From the NCBI RefSeq assembly GCF_030766935.1, contig NZ_JASERL010000010.1, forward strand, positions 124,001 through 188,000: a stretch of DNA of 64,000 nt. Direction: 5' to 3'. A model generated the notes under the pieces. It was not told the DNA's origin. It did not search any database and was given only the letters and a program-made list of their open reading frames with translations. The stretch comes from Streptomyces sp. KL109B (GTDB taxonomy: Bacteria > Actinomycetota > Actinomycetes > Streptomycetales > Streptomycetaceae). A program made the translations under genes and the position numbers. Below, one piece after another: positions 17,270 through 25,576 of the stretch. Position 1 is the first letter of the stretch. Each line of letters starts with the position of its first letter.

Positions 17270-18268
17270 TCAATTGCTGTCGAAAGTCGGAATCGTGTCG
17301 TCCTCGCGCAGGGCGGTGAAGAGCTGCTCGGCCTCGCTCTCGTTCCACATCACCACGTCCCCGACCCCCGAAACATAGGGCTCGCTGCCCACGGGAACGG
17401 TCGTCGTCCCGGCCGGGTCCGACATCTTCACGCCCATGTTCGCGAGCGCCGCGACCCCGGTGTCCGGGTCGACGGTGAGCGCGTCGAGCGAGGCGCTCAT
17501 GAACGGGACCAGCTTCCACGGCGGGACGAGCACCCGCAGGCTGAGCGCCTTGTGCGCGATCGCGTCGACCAGCTGCTGCTGCCGTTTGACCCGGCCCAGG
17601 TCACCGTTGGGATCGGAGTAGCGGGCGCGGGCGTACTGCAGGGCCTGGGTGCCGTTCATCGTCTGGCAGCCCGCGTCGAAGTCGGCGCCGGACTTCTCGT
17701 CGTGCAGCCCGCCGTCGGCCACACAGATCTCGACCCCGCCGAGCGAGTCGACGACATCGACGAGCCCCAGGAAGCTGACCTCCGCGTAGTGGTCGAGGCG
17801 CAGCCCCGTGGCCTGCTCCACGGTCTGCGTGAGCAGCTTCGCGCCGCCCACCGAGTACGCGTAATTGACCTTGTTCTTGCCGTGGCCGGGGATCGAGACG
17901 TACGAGTCGCGCGGGATGGAGACGAGATACGGCCCGCTCTCCCCGTAGTGCAGGACCATGATCGTGTCGGTGCGATTGCCCTCGTCGTTGCCGACGTGCA
18001 GCTCCTTGCGCTGTTCGGGGGTCAGGTTCTCCCGCGAGTCCGAGCCGACGAGCAGCCAGTTCGTGCCCGCGCCCGCCGCCGGGCGGCCGTCGTAGTCGCT
18101 GAACGCATCCGTCGTCTGCAGCCGCGAACCCGCCCAGAAATAAAGGCCCGTGATGTACGCGGCGAGCACGATGAGGACAACCAGGAGGGTCAGCGCGACC
18201 CGCCGGGGCCAGCGCCGCCGGGGTCGGGTCGCCTTCACGGTCGTCGGCTGACTCCACTCACCTGCCAT
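17270..18268 (-). CDS. LytR-CpsA-Psr (LCP) family glycopolymer ligase
   Basis: A 332-residue membrane-anchored phosphotransferase that attaches teichoic-acid-like or other glycopolymers to peptidoglycan. A basic cytosolic start is followed by one helix (about 24-46), then the extracellular LCP domain with LLVGSDSRE, RTDTIMVLH, SIPRDSYV and KVNYAYSVGG, which hold the Asp and Arg residues that bind polyprenyl phosphate. Length is normal for a short LCP protein. A five-unit 10-bp repeat lies 73 bases upstream of the start. Confidence 0.93.
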   Translation of the reverse strand: MAGEWSQPTTVKATRPRRRWPRRVALTLLVVLIVLAAYITGLYFWAGSRLQTTDAFSDYDGRPAAGAGTNWLLVGSDSRENLTPEQRKELHVGNDEGNRTDTIMVLHYGESGPYLVSIPRDSYVSIPGHGKNKVNYAYSVGGAKLLTQTVEQATGLRLDHYAEVSFLGLVDVVDSLGGVEICVADGGLHDEKSGADFDAGCQTMNGTQALQYARARYSDPNGDLGRVKRQQQLVDAIAHKALSLRVLVPPWKLVPFMSASLDALTVDPDTGVAALANMGVKMSDPAGTTTVPVGSEPYVSGVGDVVMWNESEAEQLFTALREDDTIPTFDSN

Positions 18269-18340
18269 GTGCGCATGATCGGGGCGCTCGACCGATCCCG
18301 CAGGTCGAGAGCCGAGCGCCCCGCCTCAGACTTCTCTGCG

Positions 18341-18393
18341 CCGATGTACGCCGATGTACGTCGGCGTACGTCGATGTACATCGGCGTACGCCG
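18341..18393. repeat. Five tandem 10-bp self-complementary units
   Basis: Units of the form YCGRYGTACR repeat exactly every 10 bases: two CCGATGTACG, then TCGGCGTACG, TCGATGTACA, TCGGCGTACG and a trailing CCG. Each is centred on GTAC, and CGATGTACATCG (18372-18383) is a perfect palindrome. The run ends one base before the stop of the SUKH-4 gene and precedes the LCP start by about 70 bases. It could be a helically phased array of protein sites or a set of nested hairpins. Confidence 0.85.
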
Positions 18394-21300
18394 TTACAGC
18401 AGGCCGTCCCACATCTGCTCCAGCAGCACCGACCACCACGTCTCGGGCGAGCCGAGGGCCGCCGGGTCGATGCCGTTCAGCTCCGCCTGGAAGTCGACGG
18501 TCCAGCGGCCCGCCTGCTCCTGGTTGAGCCCGAAGCGCAGCCGCCACATGCGGCCGAGCAGCGCGAGCGAGCGCGCGAACTCGGGCAGCCCGGTGTTCAC
18601 GAACTGCGGCGCGGGCGGGGCGGCTGCCGCGCCCTCGGGGCCCGCCTCCACCGGTACGGCCACGATGTTCGCCGTCCCGTACTGCACGCACAGCGCCTTG
18701 CCGAAGTCGCTGCCCATCACGAGGTACGAGCCCGCGTCCGAGGCCGGCTGTACGCCACGCTCCTGCGCCAGTTCGGCGAGCGTCGGCACCGGGCGGCCCG
18801 GCTGGGCCTGGGCCCAGAAGAACGGCCCGAAGTCGGCGGGCAGCCCGGCGACGACGAGCGTGTGCGCCACGACGTCCGGGACGCCCTGCCGCGACACGGC
18901 CCGCTGGTCGAACCGGAACACGCCGGGGCCGAAGGCCGCCGCGAGCTCCTGGGCGATGCCCTCCGGGGGGAGCGGCGGGGTGGGGTTGCCCGGTCGTAGC
19001 GGGGCGCGCACCGGGGCCGGGCGCGCCGGGCCGTCGGCGACCTGGTGCAACTCGCCCTGGTGCGCGATGAGTTGCTGCATGCCCTGCTGGCGGCTCGCGT
19101 GATCCGTCCCGTACGGCGCGATCGACGTGATCCGGGCCTGCGGCCACTGCTCCTTGATCATGCGGGAGCAGTAGGCGCCCGGCAGCGAACACGACTCCAG
19201 CTCCGTGTGGAGCTCCAGCACCTGGTCCGGCGGGATGTTCATGCCGCGCAGCTCGTGGAAGATCTGCCACTCCGGGTGCGGGGTGCCGGGCGCGGACCGC
19301 CGGATGAGCTGCTGCTCGGACCCGTCGGGCGCGCGGTACCGCAACACGGCCTGATACCCGGGCCCCACGGTCGGCGGCCCCACCGGCTGCTGGACCTCCA
19401 CCTGCTGCGGATATCCGTACGCCGCCGGGGGCGGGGGCGTCGCACTGGGCGGTGCCGATGGGCCGGGGCCTTGCGGGCCAGTGCCTTGCGGGCCGGGGCT
19501 TTGCGGGCCAGTGCCTTGCGGGCCGGGGCCCGAGAGCATCGTCGCGGCGTGGTGCGGGCCGTCGCCGGGGGCGCCGGGGGGTGGGGTGTGGCTGCCGCCG
19601 GGGGTGCCGGGAGGCGGGGTGGGGCTGCCGCCAGGCGTGCCGGGAGGCGGGGGCGGGCTGCCAGCAGGCGTGCCGGGAGGCGGAGTGGGGCCGCTGCCGG
19701 GGGCGCCCGGAGGCGGGGGTGGTGCGGACGGGCCGGGGCCTTGCGGGCCAGCCCCTTGCGGGCCGGGGCCTTGTGGGCCGGGGCCCGAGAGCATCGTGGC
19801 CGCGTGGTGCAGGCCGTCGCCGGGCGGCGGGGTGGGGCCACCGGGGGCGCCGGGAGGCGGCGGAGGCGTGCCCGGGGCGCCGGGCGGGGCGGGCGGCGGC
19901 GGAACCTGACCGCTCTGACCACCACCGGTTCCGGCGGAGCCACCGGGGGGCGGGCCCGCCAGCACCGTCTCCGACCGGTGCACGTTCTCGCCGGGCGGCG
20001 GGGGCGGCGCGGGGGGACCGGGTGGGGTGGGTGTCGCGGGGTGGCCGGGGGTACCGGGGGCTCCCGGGGTGCCGGGAGGTGCGGGCGGGCCGAGTGGCTC
20101 AGGTGCCCCGGGAGAACCGGGCGCACCCGATGTACCCGATGTACCCGACGCACCCGACGCACCCGACGCACCGATGGCGTCAGGAGCGCCCGCCGAGGCG
20201 TCCTGGTGGCCGGCCGGGCCGGGGGGCCGGAGCATCTGCGTAGGGACGTAGCCGCCCGCCGGGGCACCGGGCGGACCCGGTGGTGGCGGAGTCTGCGCAT
20301 CGGCGCCCCGAGGGGGCTGCGCCTTGCTGGTCGCGGCGTTCGCGATGTCACCGGCGTCCGGGGCGAGGGGACGGCCGGAGGCATCGCGGGCCGGGGCCTC
20401 GGAGCCGCCCTGCGGGTAACCGTACGAACCCCCCGGCGGCGGTGGGCCGGGCACCGCCGTACCCGGAACGGGCGGCGGGAACGCCGCGGCACCGGAGGCC
20501 GAGCCCTGCGGGTAGCCGTACGAGGCGGGAGGGGGCGGCGGCTGAGCGGCCGGGTCGGCGGAACCCTGCGGGTACCCGTACGAGACAGACGCGTCCGACG
20601 CGGGCGTCGACGGTGCTGGAGGCGTGGCCGGAGGAGAAGCCGGAGGCGTGGCCGCACCCTGCGGGTAGCCGTACGAGGCCGGGGCCTTCGGTGCGGGTGT
20701 CGACGGAGGTGGCGGCGGGGGCACGGGCGGGTAGCCGTACGAGCGTGCTTCCGGGTCCTGGTCCAGGGCCTGGGACACCGCCGTGGGCGGGAGTTGGCTG
20801 CCCCCCTTGATCAGGGCCGTCTTCGCGTCCGGTGTGACACCGGGCGGCGGCGCGTCCTCGGCGAGCGGCGGCGAGAACACCGTGTCGGGCAGCGGCACCG
20901 AACGGTCCTCCTCGTCCCCCATCCCGTTCGTGTCCGTACCGGCCCACGGCGTGACACCGTCCGGAACCGGCGACGGAACGGCGTCCTGCGGCTCATCGGC
21001 GACCGAAGCCCGAGCCGGAACCACGTCCGACGGCACCTCCTCAGCCGGAACCGAGGCCGAGGCCGCAGCCGGAACCACGTCCGGCACCGCATCCGCCGGC
21101 TCCGCCGCACCCGACGCACCCGCCGGGGCCACCGGAGCCGCCGCACCCGCCGCCCCCGCGGAACCGCGCTCCCGCTCCCCCTTCCTGTCCGCCGCCTCCT
21201 GCAACCACTCCGGCGGCGTCAACAGGAACGACGTCTGGTTCAGGTCCACCCGCTCCGGCGGCTGCGGAGCAGTGGGCTCCGCGGCCACGTCCGGGAGGCC

Positions 21301-21552
21301 GTACTCCTCCTCGTAACGACGAATCACCTCGCCCACCGGCAACGCGGGCCACAGCGACGCGTCCCCGCTGTCCCGCGCGATCACCAGCCGCTGGCGGCCG
21401 CCCTCGGACACCGGACCGGCCTCCCGGTCCTCCGCCCACACGACGAAGCCCAGCTCGAACTCCCGCACCCGCACCTCACGGTGCGAGGACGCGGGCACGT
21501 CGCCGTTGATCCATTCCTCGGCGCGCTCCTGCGCCTGCGCGAACGTCACCAT
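18394..21552 (-). CDS. Multidomain protein: Imm35/YrhB - Pro/Gly-rich - deaminase - SUKH-4
   Basis: A 1052-residue protein. Residues 2-90 resemble the YrhB/Imm35 immunity domain (TFAQAQERAEEWING). Residues about 95-730 are low-complexity Pro/Gly/Ala with six SYGYP-type units and collagen-like GAPGTPG runs. Residues about 735-855 resemble XOO_2897-like nucleic-acid deaminases: an HxE (HPEW) followed by HTELESC and a Cys pair C788-x6-C795 for zinc. The last 190 residues match SUKH-4 immunity proteins. The ATG at 21552 has GGGGAG upstream, inside the end of the previous gene, whose stop it overlaps. No signal peptide or secretion domain is seen. Domain calls are from motif recognition; function unknown. 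Confidence 0.8.
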   Translation of the reverse strand: MVTFAQAQERAEEWINGDVPASSHREVRVREFELGFVVWAEDREAGPVSEGGRQRLVIARDSGDASLWPALPVGEVIRRYEEEYGLPDVAAEPTAPQPPERVDLNQTSFLLTPPEWLQEAADRKGERERGSAGAAGAAAPVAPAGASGAAEPADAVPDVVPAAASASVPAEEVPSDVVPARASVADEPQDAVPSPVPDGVTPWAGTDTNGMGDEEDRSVPLPDTVFSPPLAEDAPPPGVTPDAKTALIKGGSQLPPTAVSQALDQDPEARSYGYPPVPPPPPPSTPAPKAPASYGYPQGAATPPASPPATPPAPSTPASDASVSYGYPQGSADPAAQPPPPPASYGYPQGSASGAAAFPPPVPGTAVPGPPPPGGSYGYPQGGSEAPARDASGRPLAPDAGDIANAATSKAQPPRGADAQTPPPPGPPGAPAGGYVPTQMLRPPGPAGHQDASAGAPDAIGASGASGASGTSGTSGAPGSPGAPEPLGPPAPPGTPGAPGTPGHPATPTPPGPPAPPPPPGENVHRSETVLAGPPPGGSAGTGGGQSGQVPPPPAPPGAPGTPPPPPGAPGGPTPPPGDGLHHAATMLSGPGPQGPGPQGAGPQGPGPSAPPPPPGAPGSGPTPPPGTPAGSPPPPPGTPGGSPTPPPGTPGGSHTPPPGAPGDGPHHAATMLSGPGPQGTGPQSPGPQGTGPQGPGPSAPPSATPPPPAAYGYPQQVEVQQPVGPPTVGPGYQAVLRYRAPDGSEQQLIRRSAPGTPHPEWQIFHELRGMNIPPDQVLELHTELESCSLPGAYCSRMIKEQWPQARITSIAPYGTDHASRQQGMQQLIAHQGELHQVADGPARPAPVRAPLRPGNPTPPLPPEGIAQELAAAFGPGVFRFDQRAVSRQGVPDVVAHTLVVAGLPADFGPFFWAQAQPGRPVPTLAELAQERGVQPASDAGSYLVMGSDFGKALCVQYGTANIVAVPVEAGPEGAAAAPPAPQFVNTGLPEFARSLALLGRMWRLRFGLNQEQAGRWTVDFQAELNGIDPAALGSPETWWSVLLEQMWDGLL
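19461..19787. repeat. In-frame 15-bp tandem repeats in the SUKH-4 gene
   Basis: Fifteen-base units (GGCCGGGGCCTTGCG and variants with GGCCAGTGCCTTGCG) run from 19461 to 19530, and a second run lies at 19731-19787. They encode the repeated GPGPQ/GTGPQ units of the disordered linker. Both runs are followed by the same ATMLSGPG-coding segment, pointing to internal duplication; the array is likely to vary in length between strains. Confidence 0.8.
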
Positions 21553-21559
21553 CGCAAGC

Positions 21560-22552
21560 TCACTCCCCACCGGCGACCGGGACGGCCTGCGCGAAGCCGC
21601 CGTCCACCATCAGATTCGCCACCGTCTCCAACTCCGGCGGATTACCGGCGAGTCGGGACAGAAAGTCGTCGAAGTCCCCGCCGCACGGCAGCAACAGCCG
21701 CTCCACCCGCTCGGCCACCGGAAGATCCGCCGTGTCGCCGCTGTCCCGCGCGTCGTCGTACGCGCAGAACCACACCGAACCGGCCCCGCCGCCCCGCACC
21801 TTCACCGCGAGCAACCCGCCCTGCACGAACGCGACCCCCAGGTAGTCCTTCGTCAGGTGGTCGCGCAGACACTTGTTGACGTAGACGAGGTCGTTGACCG
21901 CCGCCTCGTCGCGCACCGTGAAGAACGGCTGGTCGACCAACAGCCCCAACTCGGCGTCCAGGCCCGTCCCGACGGGAGCGCAGCCGCCGCCCGCCTTCAG
22001 GAACGAGCGGTACGCGCCCGGCAGCCGGTACCCCAAGTCCTCTTCCACGCCCTGCACTTGGCTCTCCGACACCGCGACCCCGGACTTCGGAAGCCCGAAG
22101 TGCACGGGCCGGGTGTCCTGCAGGGAACGCGTGCCGCGCTTGTTCTGGTCGACGGACGCCGTCGCCAGACCGCCGTGGTGCCGCAGCAGCGCCTTCACCT
22201 CCACGGGGATCAACTCCAGGCGCCGCGAACCGCGCACGTGGTGCCACGTCCAGCCGTGCGGCGTCGCCACCGCCGGGACCGTGTCCCAGAGTTCGTGCCC
22301 GGACGCGGCCAGCGCCGCGTTCGCCGACACGTAGTCCGTCAGCCGTAGTTCGTCGACGCCGAAGCCCTGCGGCGGCTCCGCGATCTCCGCGGCCGCACGG
22401 GCGTACGACGAGAAGTCCGGGAAACCTTCACCATCCACGCGCACTCCGCGCGGGTGGCGGGCGGCACGAACCGGGTCCGGGAAGTGCACGACCTGCCCGG
22501 CATAGGCCGCGTTCGGCGGCGCGGCCTGCTGCCCGAGCCGACCTGTCGTCAT
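21560..22552 (-). CDS. WHH-type nuclease domain fused to a SUKH (SMI1/KNR4) domain
   Basis: A 330-residue protein joining toxin-like and immunity-like parts. Residues about 40-130 match the WHH branch of the HNH/ENDO VII nucleases: FPDFSSYAR, then GWTWHH at 100-105, LIPVEVK and RHHGG at 124-128. Residues about 161-300 are an SMI1/KNR4 (SUKH-1-type) domain (ESQVQGVEEDLGYRLPGAYR, then VRGGGAGSVWFCAYDDA). In usual polymorphic toxin loci these are separate proteins. No signal peptide or secretion module is present. The ATG at 22552 follows GGGGGC. It is the first gene of a two-gene unit with the SUKH-4 protein, overlapping it slightly. Confidence 0.82.
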   Translation of the reverse strand: MTTGRLGQQAAPPNAAYAGQVVHFPDPVRAARHPRGVRVDGEGFPDFSSYARAAAEIAEPPQGFGVDELRLTDYVSANAALAASGHELWDTVPAVATPHGWTWHHVRGSRRLELIPVEVKALLRHHGGLATASVDQNKRGTRSLQDTRPVHFGLPKSGVAVSESQVQGVEEDLGYRLPGAYRSFLKAGGGCAPVGTGLDAELGLLVDQPFFTVRDEAAVNDLVYVNKCLRDHLTKDYLGVAFVQGGLLAVKVRGGGAGSVWFCAYDDARDSGDTADLPVAERVERLLLPCGGDFDDFLSRLAGNPPELETVANLMVDGGFAQAVPVAGGE

Positions 22553-22844
22553 GACGGTTGCCCCCTGCGGCGCTGTTGACGGTTGCGGATCTGTTCCGGA
22601 CCCGCTTCCGGGCCTGCTTTCGGATCTGCTCCCGATCCGTACGAATCAAACGACAGCCTATGCGGTTGTACGACACCGGTCACCGGCCCTCCGGTTCCAT
22701 GACCAGCAGTCACCCGAGCATCACCACCCCGTGACGATCGGGCGTGTCGGCGGGGTCCGGCTTCCGCACCCGCGATGCCGTTTGGCAGTCTGTGCAGGCA
22801 ACCAGGGGGATTGCAGTGGGGAACTGCAGGAGGGGAAACAACAG
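22553..22844. other. Divergent control region of the SUKH/toxin-domain locus
   Basis: This 292-base non-coding stretch separates two divergent gene pairs. It holds a direct repeat CGGATCTG (22586-22593 and 22621-22628) within a run of similar words, and a TTGACG (22576-22581) without a convincing -10. I see no gene or strong palindrome. Both pairs must be driven from here, so shared control is likely. Confidence 0.5.
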
Positions 22845-23456
22845 ATGCGCAGCGGTACCGCAGAGGACACGGCACCCGCGGACGAACGCTCGGACGAGCG
22901 GACCGGCGAACCGACCGGTGAACGGACCGGCGGGCGGGCGGGCGACGACCCGCGAGTGGGCTGGAGCGCCACCGACGCCGGCGCCGTGCCCACCCTTCGC
23001 GTACGCCGCGACGGCATACTCCCCACCGTCGCCGCCGCGCTCTCCGTCCGTGGCACCACCCTCACGGCGACCGCGGCCCGCGGCGAACAGGCCCCGGTCC
23101 TGCACCCGTTGGTCCAGGACTTCCTGGATACGTTGACCAGCGCGCAGCGCGACCGGTTCACCGGGCGGTGCGCCGAGGTCATCCTCGTGTCGCGGCATCT
23201 GACGGCGAGTGACACCGAGCGTACGGAGAAGTCCAAGCGGGCCCGGCGCAGGCCGATGACGATCGGCGAGGCCCGCAAGGCCCTCAAGCAGTCCAAGCTC
23301 ACCACGCGGCGCATCCGCGAGGACGGGGACCCGCTGCACGGCGGCTTCGCCCGGCCCTGCCGCGCCTGCGACGCGCTGACGGCCCACTTCGGCGTGCACG
23401 TCGTGGTTCCCGAAACCGACACCACCCCGCACGACGACAACGAGGCCGCCCACTGA
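22845..23456 (+). CDS. YwqJ-like putative deaminase
   Basis: A 203-residue protein. After an acidic, low-complexity start (1-40) the C-terminal half matches the YwqJ family of the deaminase superfamily: zinc ligand/proton-shuttle motif CAE at 109-111 (Cys in place of His, as allowed in this family) and PCRAC at 171-175. Such domains act on nucleic acids or nucleotides in polymorphic toxins. The ATG at 22845 follows AGGAGGGG. The stop overlaps the next start (TGATG), so the SUKH-3 partner is co-translated. No export signal is visible. Confidence 0.85.
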   Translation: MRSGTAEDTAPADERSDERTGEPTGERTGGRAGDDPRVGWSATDAGAVPTLRVRRDGILPTVAAALSVRGTTLTATAARGEQAPVLHPLVQDFLDTLTSAQRDRFTGRCAEVILVSRHLTASDTERTEKSKRARRRPMTIGEARKALKQSKLTTRRIREDGDPLHGGFARPCRACDALTAHFGVHVVVPETDTTPHDDNEAAH

Positions 23457-23959
23457 TGCCGCACGCCCACGCCACCTCTCAGGACGCCCGATTCTCCGAC
23501 CTGGTCGACGCGACGTTGCGGGTCGCCGGCTGGCAGCCGGGGCGCTGGGACATCAAGCAGGCCGAGTTCTGGGCCGACGCGTTGCGTACGCATGTCTCGC
23601 CGGCCGGGCACCGGCACACCGTGTTTCCGGCAGCCGTCGAAGCCTGGGCCGAGTTTGGCGGGCTGCACCTCACGCCGACCGGGCCCGGGCGGCACATCGC
23701 GCCCGCGCAGCCGCACCTCGACCCGCTCCACGGTCTGCACGCCGCGCGCACCCTCGGCGACCTGGGGCGCGCCCTCGACACCGAACTCGCTCCGCTGGGC
23801 GCGGAGTCCGGTACGGAAGCGCTTCTGGCGATCGACACCGAGGGCCGTGTCTACGCCCTCGACCACAGCGGTGACTGGTACCTCGGACCCGACATGGACC
23901 AGGCCCTGGACACCCTGATCACCGGCCGCCAACCCCCACGCCTTACGCCTCCGGCTTGA
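23456..23959 (+). CDS. SUKH-3 domain immunity protein
   Basis: A 167-residue protein matching SUKH-3: alpha/beta fold with WQPGRWD near the start, FGGLHLTPTGPG in the middle and LAIDTEGRVYALDHSGDWYL near the end. The ATG shares a base with the stop of the YwqJ deaminase gene, so the two are made together as expected for a toxin and its antidote. Neutralisation of the deaminase is inferred from family behaviour and adjacency. Confidence 0.85.
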   Translation: MPHAHATSQDARFSDLVDATLRVAGWQPGRWDIKQAEFWADALRTHVSPAGHRHTVFPAAVEAWAEFGGLHLTPTGPGRHIAPAQPHLDPLHGLHAARTLGDLGRALDTELAPLGAESGTEALLAIDTEGRVYALDHSGDWYLGPDMDQALDTLITGRQPPRLTPPA

Positions 23960-23997
23960 CCGGGCCCGCCCGCTCACCGGCGCCGCCTCCCACGCCA

Positions 23998-24072
23998 CGG
24001 GGCTCCGCCCCGGACCCCGCGCCTCAATCGCCGGCGGGGCTTGAATGTGGTCACCCGCCGCAGGGGCTTGAA
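23998..24072. repeat. Dispersed GC-rich element between convergent genes
   Basis: One full forward copy (23998-24044: GGGGCTCCGCCCCGG to CCGGCGGGGCTTGAA) plus a partial reversed-type word (24056-24072, CGCAGGGGCTTGAAT). It sits between the stops of the SUKH-3 gene and the histidine kinase gene, where a bidirectional transcription end is needed. Confidence 0.88.
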
Positions 24073-24092
24073 TTGCCCACCCGTGGGAGGGC

Positions 24093-25418
24093 CTACGCCG
24101 CCGTAGGCAGCACCGCCGACACCCGGAAACCGCCCGCGTCCGTCGGCCCCGACACGAACACCCCGCCGAGCCCGGCCACGCGCTCCTTCATGCCCACCAA
24201 CCCGTTCCCCCCGGAGGGCAACCCCGCCGACGACGCCTCCGCGAGAACCGGGGGCGGGTCGTTCTCCACCTGCATCGCCACCTCGGAGCCCCGGTGCGCC
24301 AGCCGGACGTACGTCTTCGCGCCCGCCGCATGCTTGTGCACGTTCGTCAACGCCTCCTGGACGACCCGGTACGCCGTCTGCTCCACCGCCGCCGCGTACG
24401 CCCGCACCTCCCCCTCCACGGACACCTGGACCACCATCCCGGCCGCCCGCGACTGCTCCACCAGCTCCTCCACCTCGGACAACAGCGGCCCGCCGTCCGT
24501 CTCCGCCTCGGCCCGCGAGGCCGCCGCCGCGGCAGCCACCCCCACCGCCTCCAACGGCAACCGGTCCGCCGCCACCGCCCGGCTCGGCACCGGCTCCCCG
24601 GCCCGCAGCACCCCCAACATCTCGCGCAGCTCCGTAAGCGCCTGGCGGCCCATGTCCCCGACCAGCGCCGCGTTCCTGACCGCCTTCTCGGGGTCCTTGC
24701 GCGCGACCGCCTGCAACGCCGCCGCGTGCACCACCATCAACGACACCCGGTGCGCCACCACGTCGTGCATCTCGCGCGCGATCCGCGTCCGCTCCTCACC
24801 CCGCGCCCACTCCGCCCGCTCCTCGGCCCGCTCGGCGAGCAGCCCCAACTCCCGCTCCAGCGACTCGTTCCGCTCCTGGAGCGAGTCCATCAGACGGCGC
24901 CGCGCACCCACGTACAGGCCGAGCAGCAACGGCGGAGCCGTCACGCCCAGCGCCGTGGTGATCGCCAGGAACGGCACCACCCAGCTCGCCACCTGGAACG
25001 TCTCCGCGTGCGCCGCCGAGTCCTGCTGCACCCGCACCACGGACACGATCAGCGTCCCCGCGAAGGACATCCCGGCGAGCGCCCCGATGATCCGCCGCGG
25101 CATCTCGGACGCCGCGAGCGAGTACAGCCCGACGACCGTCAGGAGCACGCCCATCTGCGCCGGCGTCACCGCCACCGAGACCAGCACCACCGCGATCGGC
25201 CAGCGCCGCCGCAGCACGAGCGTCGCGCCCGTCAGCACCCCGAAGGCGATCCCCACCCACACCGGCAACCCGGCCTTGTGCGCGAACGGAACCCCCTCCA
25301 CCGCGCACTCCACGGCCGACGCCGCCGCAAGCCCCACATCCAGCGCGACGGCCCTGCGCCGCGCCCACCACCACGGCCCCCCGGCCGCGGCTCGGTGAAC
25401 TTCCCCCGCTGTGGTCAT
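24093..25418 (-). CDS. Sensor histidine kinase, NarL/DesK type (orphan)
   Basis: A 441-residue two-component kinase. Residues about 25-190 contain six hydrophobic helices forming a membrane sensor. A coiled linker leads to the HisKA_3 dimerisation box (AREMHDVVAHRVSLMVVH, phospho-His at about 221) and a HATPase_c domain with QEALTNVHKHA (N box) and GNGLVGMKERV (G box). This class normally pairs with LuxR-type response regulators, but none is adjacent; the two in this window are 14 kb and 23 kb away. The ATG at 25418 begins MTTAGEV. Confidence 0.92.
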   Translation of the reverse strand: MTTAGEVHRAAAGGPWWWARRRAVALDVGLAAASAVECAVEGVPFAHKAGLPVWVGIAFGVLTGATLVLRRRWPIAVVLVSVAVTPAQMGVLLTVVGLYSLAASEMPRRIIGALAGMSFAGTLIVSVVRVQQDSAAHAETFQVASWVVPFLAITTALGVTAPPLLLGLYVGARRRLMDSLQERNESLERELGLLAERAEERAEWARGEERTRIAREMHDVVAHRVSLMVVHAAALQAVARKDPEKAVRNAALVGDMGRQALTELREMLGVLRAGEPVPSRAVAADRLPLEAVGVAAAAAASRAEAETDGGPLLSEVEELVEQSRAAGMVVQVSVEGEVRAYAAAVEQTAYRVVQEALTNVHKHAAGAKTYVRLAHRGSEVAMQVENDPPPVLAEASSAGLPSGGNGLVGMKERVAGLGGVFVSGPTDAGGFRVSAVLPTAA

Positions 25419-25477
25419 GCCCCCAGCCTACGGGCGCCGGGTGCCCGTTTTCCGGTGAGTTTCGACGCCCGACAACC

Positions 25478-25504
25478 TGTGGACAACCGCCGGGTTGTGG
25501 ACAA
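25478..25504 (-). promoter_or_regulatory. Two perfect DnaA-box-like 9-mers
   Basis: TTGTCCACA occurs on the minus strand at 25478-25486 and 25496-25504, spaced 18 bases. This equals the preferred Streptomyces DnaA box. The second lies in the palindrome GTTGTGGACAAC, and ACAACC-GCCG-GGTTGT (25483-25498) links them. They are between the kinase start and the gene at 25577. DnaA binding is inferred only. Confidence 0.5.
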
Positions 25505-25576
25505 CTCGCCCACACATACCGGCGAACCATCCCCGAACACCCACGCACCACCCCGGACCCACCGGAACCTGCATGT

